A stretch of DNA of 64,000 nucleotides from CAYYMH01 sp964472785 (lineage in GTDB: Bacteria > Zhuqueibacterota > Zhuqueibacteria > Thermofontimicrobiales > Thermofontimicrobiaceae): the NCBI GenBank assembly GCA_964472785.1, contig CAYYMH010000001.1, positions 186,001 to 250,000 on the forward strand. Direction: 5' to 3'. The translations under genes were made by a program, and so were the position numbers. Below, piece after piece: positions 26,918-34,249 of the stretch (its first letter is position 1; the number at the start of each line of letters is the position of its first letter). Below the pieces are notes generated by a model that was given only the letters and a program-made list of their open reading frames with translations, had not been told where the DNA came from and did no database searches.

Positions 26918-28072
26918 TTATTCCAGCGCGGATATGCTTCTCAGTTTTTCAACAATTTTTGACAATTCATCAATAGCGTATTCAACTTCGTCCGTTGTAT
27001 TATCTCTCCCCAAACTAAAGCGGATAGAAGATTGGGAGATTTCTGGTTTTACTCCCATTGCCTTTAAAACATGCGACGGATCGACACTACCGGAGGTGCA
27101 CGCTGAACCGCTGGAAGCGGCGATGCCTTTTAAATCCAAACTGAACAAAATCGCTTCACCTTCTACACCCTCGAAGGAGAAATTTAAAATGCCCGGCAGC
27201 CGGCTCTCCGGATGACCGTTCATGCGGATACGCGGCACTGCCTGTTCCAGCTTTTCCCGAAACAATGCACTCAATTGGATTAAGTGCTGCTCATCATGTT
27301 GCATTTTAGTTTTACAGATGTCGACTGCTTTAGCGAGTCCGATTATCCCCGGAATGTTTTCAGTTCCCGGTCGCATGTTTCTCTCGTGTGCGCCTCCGAA
27401 TGTTATGGGGGCTAATTTTTTTCCTCTGCGGATAAACAACATGCCGATACCTTTCGGACCATAAATTTTATGTCCGGATATTGCCATCAAATCAACAGGC
27501 AGATCGCGTAAATCGATGGGCAATTTCCCAAATGTTTGCACGGCGTCTGTATGAAAGCGAATATCTTTTTGGCGAGCGCTGTTACCGATTTTTTCGATAT
27601 CATTAATTGTCCCAACCTCATTATTCGCATGCATAATCGAAATCAAAATCGTATCATCACGGATTGCATCAGCGACTTGATTATGGTGAATGACGCCGTA
27701 TTCGTCCGGTTTCAAATAACTTACCTCAAAGCCCTCTTTTTCCAAATATTGGCAGGTATGCAAAACTGCATGATGTTCAATTTGGGAAGTGATGATGTGT
27801 TTGCCTTTTCTTTTGTATTGACGTGCTACGCCGATAATGGCAATGTTATCCGACTCTGTTCCGCAGCCGGTAAAATAAATTTCATTCACATTAGCATTTA
27901 GAAAATCTGCAATCGATTCGCGAGCATCTTCCAAAGCAACTTTGGCTTCCCGTCCGTAGGAATGAATACTGGAGGCATTACCAAATTTTTCTGACATAAA
28001 AGGGAGCATTGCCTCTATGACAGCGGGATCCGGTGGTGTGGTCGCACTATGGTCAAAATAAATTCTCTTCAT
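26918..28072 (-). CDS. nifS: Cysteine desulfurase (NifS/IscS family)
   Basis: 384 residues. PLP enzyme that takes sulfur from cysteine as an enzyme-bound persulfide. DHSATTPPDPAV at the start; PLP-stacking histidine in IEHHAVLHTC (about 100); PLP lysine K202 in SGHKIYGPKG; the persulfide cysteine C325 in SSGSACTSGSVDPSHVL, on the extended loop of class I (IscS/NifS) enzymes. No iscU or iscA is nearby; the partner is MnmA downstream, so tRNA thiolation is the likely job. A sigma-70 promoter lies at 28131-28159. Confidence 0.94.
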   Translation of the reverse strand: MKRIYFDHSATTPPDPAVIEAMLPFMSEKFGNASSIHSYGREAKVALEDARESIADFLNANVNEIYFTGCGTESDNIAIIGVARQYKRKGKHIITSQIEHHAVLHTCQYLEKEGFEVSYLKPDEYGVIHHNQVADAIRDDTILISIMHANNEVGTINDIEKIGNSARQKDIRFHTDAVQTFGKLPIDLRDLPVDLMAISGHKIYGPKGIGMLFIRRGKKLAPITFGGAHERNMRPGTENIPGIIGLAKAVDICKTKMQHDEQHLIQLSALFREKLEQAVPRIRMNGHPESRLPGILNFSFEGVEGEAILFSLDLKGIAASSGSACTSGSVDPSHVLKAMGVKPEISQSSIRFSLGRDNTTDEVEYAIDELSKIVEKLRSISALE

Positions 28073-28130
28073 GAATTCATCCTTTGCTCTGATAGTTTCA
28101 TCTATCCTTGTCTAAAATTTCGTCCGTTTA

Positions 28131-28159
28131 AATATAGTATTATTCCTTTAAATAATCAA
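28131..28159 (-). promoter_or_regulatory. Sigma-70-type promoter of nifS-mnmA
   Basis: Minus strand: TTGATT at 28159-28154, 17 bases, TATATT at 28136-28131. Confidence 0.6.
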
Positions 28160-28248
28160 GTGTTTAATTGAATAACTGCTTTAAAAAATCAACAGAACCG
28201 TTAGTTAAATTAGCCGATCGAAAGTTAACATTTTTACTAAAGAAAATA

Positions 28249-28277
28249 TTGGATTTTTTGGAAATTATGACTATCTT
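28249..28277 (+). promoter_or_regulatory. Candidate promoter of the HAD-like gene
   Basis: TTGGAT at 28249-28254, 17 bases, TATCTT at 28272-28277; divergent from the nifS promoter about 90 bases away. Confidence 0.45.
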
Positions 28278-28314
28278 TAACCTAACAAAATGCAATTATA
28301 AACGAGGAGATAGG

Positions 28315-28785
28315 ATGATTTCTTTTGACATTCCGGCTTTTGGTACTTTTACGATTAAAAGCGTTGTCTTCGATTTTAATGGCACTTTAGCGGTTGACGG
28401 GAAACTTTTGCCGGGCGTCCGCCAACAGTTAATAAACTTAGCAGAACAAGTGACGATACATGTGCTCACCGCAGATACGTTTGGTCTGGCTAAAACTCAA
28501 TTGAAAGGCATACCCTGCCACCTGCATATTCTCAAAGGAAAAGATGAAGATTTGCAAAAGGAAAATTATATTCATCAGTTGGGTTCTGAAACTGTGGGTG
28601 CGTTCGGGAATGGTAACAACGACAAAAAAATGTTATCCGCTGCCCGATTAGCCATTGCTGTAATCGAAGGAGAAGGATGCGCTGCATCTGCGCTTCAGTC
28701 CGCAGATGTTATTGTAAAATCAATCAATGATGGGATTGCGTTGTTACTTAAGCCATTACGCTGTAAAGCAACACTGCGCAGCTAA
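28315..28785 (+). CDS. HAD-superfamily protein, soluble P-type ATPase-like
   Basis: 156 residues from the ATG at 28315, chosen for the GAGGAG ribosome-binding site before it; the frame is open back to 28168 but that part is unlike any protein. Motif I is VVFDFNGTLAVDG, with the phosphoryl-acceptor aspartate and N where phosphatases have the acid/base aspartate; motif II is HVLTADT, and motifs III/IV lie in GAFGNGNNDKKMLSAA. This matches the small COG4087-type HAD proteins related to the P domain of P-type ATPases. Substrate unknown. It converges with the TlpA-like gene, 4 bases apart. Confidence 0.8.
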   Translation: MISFDIPAFGTFTIKSVVFDFNGTLAVDGKLLPGVRQQLINLAEQVTIHVLTADTFGLAKTQLKGIPCHLHILKGKDEDLQKENYIHQLGSETVGAFGNGNNDKKMLSAARLAIAVIEGEGCAASALQSADVIVKSINDGIALLLKPLRCKATLRS

Positions 28786-28789
28786 TGCA

Positions 28790-29650
28790 TTATTCCACGT
28801 CACTGACGATAATTTGCTGAACGTCTTTTGCCACGGTGAATTTTGTCATTGGTAAAATGGCAATTCGGGGTCCTTCGTAGTGACGATATTTTATGTGAAA
28901 AGTCCGGGTCTTTTTTTCATATTTATGGGAAACAATATCTTCTTCGAACAGTGTGATCCCTATTTCCAGGTTTTTCTTGTCAGCTGATAATATTTTTCCT
29001 TCCAGATGGATTTGGTGCTTTCCTTTGTAGATCAATTCAATTTTATTGTCTGTATTGGCAAAATCTTTCAGAATCGTTTTTTTCATTTGTTTACCTCTTT
29101 CGGTTTTATCTGAGACTTTCGTTGAATCCAAATGCTGAATAATCACATTTTTCATCTGCTGAAACTCCTCCGGATCGAATAACCTTGTCAGGAAAATGAT
29201 GTTTAGATTTTTATCCAGCACAATGTTTCTGGTGACGCCTCCTCGTGCAAATTTATTAAATATTTTACCATTTTTATCCAATACAATGGGATAAGTCATA
29301 TTCATTTTATCGATAAATTTCTCAACTGTGGATTCTTCCTCTTTGTAATTTACACCGAGAACGATCAATCCATCATCTTTTAGCGGTTGCCAGATTTCTT
29401 GTTCGATATGAGGAATTTCTTTCTGGCAGACGACACACCATGAAGCGAAAAAATTTAGAACGATGACCTTAGCCTTCAAGTCCGCTAACATTTGGCAATG
29501 CCCGTCTAATAATCGTATTTGGAAATCATCAACAGTATCGCCGACACTGACAATATAGCCTCTGTCATCGGGTCGTGGTTCTTGAGCAGCACTACTTTGG
29601 TTGAAAAAAATTACCCAAAATAGCAGGGATAAAATTTTGATTCTTCGCAT
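28790..29650 (-). CDS. Secreted TlpA-like thioredoxin-fold protein with extra C-terminal domain
   Basis: 286 residues. A signal peptide ends near SSAAQ (19-23). The AhpC/TSA-redoxin fold follows, with the redox motif WCVVC (C72, C75) after NFFAS and the cis-proline region FARGGVTRNIVLD. Residues about 190-286 are an extra beta-rich domain (KIELIYKGKHQIHLEGKIL...). TlpA/ResA-type proteins reduce disulfides outside the cytoplasm, often in cytochrome c maturation; no such gene is adjacent. The mature C-terminal domain is not recognised. Confidence 0.82.
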   Translation of the reverse strand: MRRIKILSLLFWVIFFNQSSAAQEPRPDDRGYIVSVGDTVDDFQIRLLDGHCQMLADLKAKVIVLNFFASWCVVCQKEIPHIEQEIWQPLKDDGLIVLGVNYKEEESTVEKFIDKMNMTYPIVLDKNGKIFNKFARGGVTRNIVLDKNLNIIFLTRLFDPEEFQQMKNVIIQHLDSTKVSDKTERGKQMKKTILKDFANTDNKIELIYKGKHQIHLEGKILSADKKNLEIGITLFEEDIVSHKYEKKTRTFHIKYRHYEGPRIAILPMTKFTVAKDVQQIIVSDVE

Positions 29651-29729
29651 TTTTTCTCCGACTTTTATTTTATTCTAATAAACTTAGTCGATAAAAGCAA
29701 GCGAATTTTTAAATTGAGCATAAAATTAC

Positions 29730-29758
29730 TTGACAATAAACATAAATTATTCTATCTT
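29730..29758 (+). promoter_or_regulatory. Sigma-70-type promoter of the nucleotidyltransferase gene
   Basis: TTGACA at 29730-29735, 17 bases, TATCTT at 29753-29758; the leader to the ATG is about 70 bases. Confidence 0.7.
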
Positions 29759-29834
29759 TTTAATTACGGAATGGTGAATTTCTATCATAGAATTTTATTT
29801 GAACAAATGTAAATATTATTTCGGGAGTGCTGAT

Positions 29835-31031
29835 ATGCAAGCTGTTATTTTAGTCGCTGGAAAAAGTACACGAACCTACCCGTTAACTTTGACCCGACCG
29901 AAACCACTTCTACCCATTGCGAACAGGACCATCATCGAACATATTTTGGAACAGTTGGACGGACTTTTTGATGAAGTGATTTTGATCGTCGGTTATCGAA
30001 AGGAGATGATCGAAAAGGAGATCGGGCATTCGTACAAGAATATGAAAATTACCTATTGCGAACAAAAAGAGCAGTTAGGTACAGGGCATGCGGTCCAACA
30101 AACAGAACCGCTGATTAAAGATCGCTTTGTCGTGTTGAACGGGGATGATATTTATGACAGGCAGGATATTCAGGCGCTATTAAAATACGAATACGCCGCA
30201 TTGGTACGCCATGAAGAAGATCCATCCCAATACGGTGTGTATCAGGTTGACAAGAACGACCGGATGATCAATTTAGTTGAAAAACCGAAAGAGTTTATCG
30301 GAAATTTGACCAATGTCGGTTGTTATCTGTTCGACAGAAAAATTTTTGATTTCATCAACAAAACACCGAAGAGCGAGCGGGGAGAAATTGAGATTACCAC
30401 TTCAATTCTGATGTTTTCAAAAGAATATGATTTTTATGTGCACTTGATAAACGGATTTTGGCTGCCGAATGGGTATCCCTGGGAATTGCTCAAAACGCAG
30501 GAATTTTTTATGCGAGGTTATCAGAAAAGTATAAATTGGGGACAATTCGAGAATAATGTTCACTTAAAAAATTTCGTCAGCATCGGAAAAAATAGTGTCA
30601 TTAAATCCGGCAGTTATATCGAGGGACCGGTTATTATCGGTGAAAATTGTACCATCGGACCGAATTGCTTTATCAGAGGATGTTCTGCAATTGGTGATCA
30701 TGTTGTGATCGGAAATGGAGTCGAGATCAAAAATTCAATTATCATGAATCATACCAAGATTTGTCACTTGAGTTACGTCGGCGATTCGGTTGTTGGTCAA
30801 GGCATCAACTTGGGTGCCGGATTTATCACTGCCAACTTGCGCCACGATAAAGGAAATGTCTTATCCATGGTAAAAGGCAAACTGGTCGATACCAAAATGG
30901 AGAAATTTGGCACAGTGATCGGGGATGGTGTCAAGACGGCAATTCGGACATCCGTGTATCCGGGCAGAAAGATTTGGCCTGACAAACAAACTGATATCGG
31001 ATCTATTGTCAAGTATGATATACGCGATTAA
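29835..31031 (+). CDS. GlmU-like sugar-1-phosphate nucleotidylyltransferase with left-handed beta-helix
   Basis: 398 residues from the ATG at 29835, which has GGGAG 7 bases upstream (the frame extends to 29799 without signal). The N-terminal Rossmann-like domain starts MQAVILVAGKSTRTYPLT and has RPKPLLP and NGDDIY (metal-binding). From about 250 a hexapeptide-repeat helix follows, with GAGFITANLRHDKG matching the acetyl-CoA site of GlmU. The layout fits archaeal/FCB-type bifunctional nucleotidylyltransferase/acetyltransferases such as those making UDP-GlcNAc or dTDP-glucose. The signature loop reads GKSTRTYPLT instead of the usual GxGTRLxPLT. Substrate uncertain. Confidence 0.85.
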   Translation: MQAVILVAGKSTRTYPLTLTRPKPLLPIANRTIIEHILEQLDGLFDEVILIVGYRKEMIEKEIGHSYKNMKITYCEQKEQLGTGHAVQQTEPLIKDRFVVLNGDDIYDRQDIQALLKYEYAALVRHEEDPSQYGVYQVDKNDRMINLVEKPKEFIGNLTNVGCYLFDRKIFDFINKTPKSERGEIEITTSILMFSKEYDFYVHLINGFWLPNGYPWELLKTQEFFMRGYQKSINWGQFENNVHLKNFVSIGKNSVIKSGSYIEGPVIIGENCTIGPNCFIRGCSAIGDHVVIGNGVEIKNSIIMNHTKICHLSYVGDSVVGQGINLGAGFITANLRHDKGNVLSMVKGKLVDTKMEKFGTVIGDGVKTAIRTSVYPGRKIWPDKQTDIGSIVKYDIRD

Positions 31032-31135
31032 TTGAGTCGTGATATTTTTAATTGATAAATTTTCTTCTCAAAATAGTTTAATCAATTCAGTTAATAAACA
31101 AAACAAAATGTACAACATGCTATGGAGGAATTTAG

Positions 31136-31255
31136 ATGGGAAAAGGTGATCGTCGTTCGAGAAGAGGAAAAATCTGGAGAGGTACAACCGGAAAGACACA
31201 CCTGAAAAAAAAGCATAAAAAAGCAGGACAGGGAAAGAAGAAAAAGAAAGGCTGA
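31136..31255 (+). CDS. 30S ribosomal protein THX
   Basis: 39 residues, very basic: MGKGDRRSRRGKIWRGTTGK followed by a lysine-rich tail. MGKGDxxSxRGKIWxGTxG is the hallmark of bTHX, the small peptide first seen in Thermus 30S subunits, where it sits in a cavity of the head and stabilises 16S rRNA. A perfect GGAGG lies 7 bases before the ATG. The lysine-rich tail (KKKHKKAGQGKKKKKG) is longer than the Thermus form. It lies 105 bases after the nucleotidyltransferase gene and may share its transcript. Confidence 0.9.
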   Translation: MGKGDRRSRRGKIWRGTTGKTHLKKKHKKAGQGKKKKKG

Positions 31256-31380
31256 TTCTTCAACCATTTTCAATCGGAAGCACCGATAAAATTTAAGCAT
31301 TAATCGGTAAATCATGGTCCCTCCCGAATATTTTTACAGTTAATCATCGGATTTTTGACAGGTGGAGATCGAATGATTTT

Positions 31381-32136
31381 ATGAGATTGACTTCACTTAT
31401 TGATGATTTTTTAAAAAGAGGAGCAGAATTGTTTGTGTTATCATCTGATATTTTTGAAATAACATTGCGCATTATCGCTGCTGCATTTTTTGGCGGTCTC
31501 ATTGGCTTGGAGCGCGATATTCATGGCAGAGCAGCGGGCTTGCGAACGCATTTACTGGTAAGTGTCGGGGCAGCGCTGTTTACAATCATTTCTCTGTATA
31601 TTGCTTCCAATGCACCGGAATCACTTCCTGATTTTGCCAATGTTTCGGATCCGGGGCGCATCGCGGCTCAAATTGTGACCGGTATCGGTTTTTTAGGGGC
31701 AGGCGCTATCATCAAGGAAGGTTTTACCGTTCGTGGACTGACAACAGCAGCAAGTCTCTGGATTGTCGCTGCTATTGGAATGGCAGTGGGGGCCGGCTTT
31801 TATTTAATTGCTTTGTTAACGACGGTGGTTGCGTTGATTGCACTTGTTGTGCTCAACTATTTTGAGAAGTTTTTTTCGAAAAATTTGTACCGCACACTAA
31901 GTATCGTTTGTGCTGCTGATACTGATATTTCAAAAATAATCCGTAATGTGAGAGAATTGGATATTAACATTTTGTTTTTTGAGTTCAATCGGGATTATGA
32001 AAATAATACAACAACGGTTGACATTGCACTGAAACTGTTTTTAAAACAAATATCCGAGCAGTTCATCGACCAAATTATTGCCCATTTTGAAAAATCTGAA
32101 ATACCGCTGAAATCCATCACCTGGAAACAAGACTAG
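31381..32136 (+). CDS. MgtC/SapB-family membrane protein
   Basis: 251 residues from the ATG at 31381. A TTG at 31429, in frame and 5 bases after GAGGAG, would give 235 residues starting at the first membrane helix, which is the family's usual start; I cannot decide. Conserved core: GGLIGLERDIHGRAAGLRTH, GIGFLGAGAIIKEG, VRGLTTAASLWIVAAIGMAVG, with four or five helices, then a cytosolic ACT-like domain from about 165. MgtC-type proteins act in magnesium-limited growth and inhibit F-ATPase in some bacteria. It converges with the GH63-like gene 16 bases away. Confidence 0.88.
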   Translation: MRLTSLIDDFLKRGAELFVLSSDIFEITLRIIAAAFFGGLIGLERDIHGRAAGLRTHLLVSVGAALFTIISLYIASNAPESLPDFANVSDPGRIAAQIVTGIGFLGAGAIIKEGFTVRGLTTAASLWIVAAIGMAVGAGFYLIALLTTVVALIALVVLNYFEKFFSKNLYRTLSIVCAADTDISKIIRNVRELDINILFFEFNRDYENNTTTVDIALKLFLKQISEQFIDQIIAHFEKSEIPLKSITWKQD

Positions 32137-32152
32137 ATTCTCGAAATTAAAA

Positions 32153-34186
32153 TTATCGATCCCAAAAGAGCAGCAGCAAATGCGCCGCTGACCAGCTAAA
32201 ATGGGGTGCGTTTTTTCCCTCTCCGGTCAATGGGGCATAATTCTCGTAAATCGGTTCGCCCGTCGTTTTTAGTCCCTGTAATCGGTTGAAAAGCTGTTTG
32301 GTAAATTTATCTGCCGACCCATTGAATCCATAATTTTTCATTCCCTTGATTGCGAAATAAGCCTGATCCAGCCAAACTGGTCCATGCCAATAATCTTCAG
32401 AAAATTCCGGATGATCTTTTGCCAGTGTCGGAAAGGGAACGTAAGTAGCGAATTTTTCCCCGTCATTTAAAATGAGATTGATTTTACTTGCCTGCTCGTC
32501 AGTTGCCACCTGAGCCCACAGCGGAATCCATCCCTCAATTCCCATAATTCTGATGTGTTTTTTGGAATGCAAATCAATGTCATAAAAATAACCGGTTTTG
32601 GAGTCAAACATATACTCTCGAATTAGTGATTTCAATTTATTCGCTTGGTCCAGAAATTGCTGAGATTCTTTTGGCAGGCTTAGTATACCAGCCATTTTGG
32701 ATAAGAATATTTTTTCCGCGTACAGATAAGAATTCAAATCCACAGATTCCTGAGTCAGCGACCAGGCTGCTTTACTGTTTTGAACCATTCCCGCGTTATC
32801 AAACCGTACAGCGTTGTCCATGCCGCTCTCCCATTTCGCCGCGGTGATCGTGCCGTCGGTGCATCCGTATTCGCACAGCCCATTTTGATCGTGATCACGA
32901 AATTCGTACCACCATTGGTGATATGTTTTAATTTTCGGATAAATTTCAGCCAGGAATAACGTGTCGCGAGTTGCTTCAAATACATTCCAGACTGCCCAAC
33001 CGGACAACGGCGGTTTTGAATTCCTCCAATTATTTTTAGTGGAATCAGAATAAATGCAATCAGCAACCATGCCGGATTCATCCTGATAATCGAACATGGC
33101 GTAAATCTGATCTTTGGCAAGTTCTGGCACAAAATGGGTCAACGCCACTGCGTGCTTCCAGGAATCCCATGCCCAAAAGCCGTTGAAGTACGGCACCGCA
33201 TTCGAGGGAAATAGTCCGTCGCGAAAAAGATGTCGGTGAGCGGATTTCCAATTTGATATTAACGTAACGAGTGATTTTACTGCAATTCTTCGATATGCCT
33301 TCTGTTTTGCCCACTTCGAATCAATGTTTAGCCTGTTGGTTAAATAACCGTTCCATCGGTCGATATTTTTTTGATAATTAACATCCGGTTGATGGAGATT
33401 ATCTCGTAAAAATAATTTATCTTCCACCAGTCTCTCGCTGTCTTTGAAATGAGAAATGAGAAGATAGGTCTGGATTGTTGTTCCCGGGCTGATAGTCATC
33501 GGTTGCTTTTTTATGGTGTAGCTATTTTTTTCGGCGTGATATTGATTGGTAAATTGAGAATTGGCTAAAGGACGAATTACAATTCTCTCATCGTTTTGAA
33601 GTTCGATTTCAATCGATTCTTCAAGATAATGTAATTTCCCCATTCCATCAAAGATGCTCCCCTGCCAGTCAACGCGGAAAGATAATACTTTTGTGGAATG
33701 ATTGGTAATCGCAGCACGGATGATTGCCGTCTGATCAGAGAAATACCACAATTCAAGTTTTATTTTTAAACCATTTGAATCAAAAACTTGTCGTAGTAAT
33801 CCGGGGAAAAAATTGATTCCAGATTTTTTGGAATCAGCTAAGTTCAGTTCTGTTTCGTTTCCCTTATTTTTAAGAAAAATATTGAATTTTGCCAGACATC
33901 GGCTCAGCCATTTTCCTTGAGTTGATAAATATGGACCTGTGAATCCACCGTAAAGCGAGTGTGCAGTGTCTGGCGGAAGAGAAAAACCAAACCAGGCACC
34001 TTTGTCTGAGAAACAAAAAGCGGGATAATCATCAGTTTTCGTTGGGACGTTTTTAAAATCTAAAATATTCGGATATTCGAAAATTAAGTTCTGCTTTTCC
34101 AACTCACTTTGATTTGAGCAGGTCAGAGTGATTAAAAGAATGAAGATTACAAATAGAGTCGGAATTACTGCTCTTTGTTTAATCAT
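32153..34186 (-). CDS. GH63-like glycoside hydrolase lipoprotein
   Basis: 677 residues. A lipoprotein signal ends in LLITLTC (cysteine about 23). The N-terminal part (to about 270) is beta-rich. The (alpha/alpha)6 barrel follows with NGFWAWDSWKHAVALTHF, GMVADCIY, and GMDNAVRFDNA, which carries the likely general-acid aspartate; the base glutamate probably lies in the late HGPVWLDQAYFA / EPIYENYAPLTGEG region. This matches the GH63 branch with E. coli YgjK and mannosylglycerate hydrolases, acting on alpha-glucosides or mannosyl compounds. It follows the kinase/aminotransferase gene by 63 bases, perhaps in one transcript. Substrate unknown. Confidence 0.82.
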   Translation of the reverse strand: MIKQRAVIPTLFVIFILLITLTCSNQSELEKQNLIFEYPNILDFKNVPTKTDDYPAFCFSDKGAWFGFSLPPDTAHSLYGGFTGPYLSTQGKWLSRCLAKFNIFLKNKGNETELNLADSKKSGINFFPGLLRQVFDSNGLKIKLELWYFSDQTAIIRAAITNHSTKVLSFRVDWQGSIFDGMGKLHYLEESIEIELQNDERIVIRPLANSQFTNQYHAEKNSYTIKKQPMTISPGTTIQTYLLISHFKDSERLVEDKLFLRDNLHQPDVNYQKNIDRWNGYLTNRLNIDSKWAKQKAYRRIAVKSLVTLISNWKSAHRHLFRDGLFPSNAVPYFNGFWAWDSWKHAVALTHFVPELAKDQIYAMFDYQDESGMVADCIYSDSTKNNWRNSKPPLSGWAVWNVFEATRDTLFLAEIYPKIKTYHQWWYEFRDHDQNGLCEYGCTDGTITAAKWESGMDNAVRFDNAGMVQNSKAAWSLTQESVDLNSYLYAEKIFLSKMAGILSLPKESQQFLDQANKLKSLIREYMFDSKTGYFYDIDLHSKKHIRIMGIEGWIPLWAQVATDEQASKINLILNDGEKFATYVPFPTLAKDHPEFSEDYWHGPVWLDQAYFAIKGMKNYGFNGSADKFTKQLFNRLQGLKTTGEPIYENYAPLTGEGKNAPHFSWSAAHLLLLFWDR

Positions 34187-34249
34187 TATGAAGTAATTTT
34201 TATTTTAAGAATTGTCTCGCCAGTATCGAGAAAAATTATTTGATTAATT

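Noticed and set aside
28168..28314. Upstream extension of the HAD-like gene
   Set aside because: The extra 49 residues cross the promoter and the ribosome-binding site used by the ATG at 28315.
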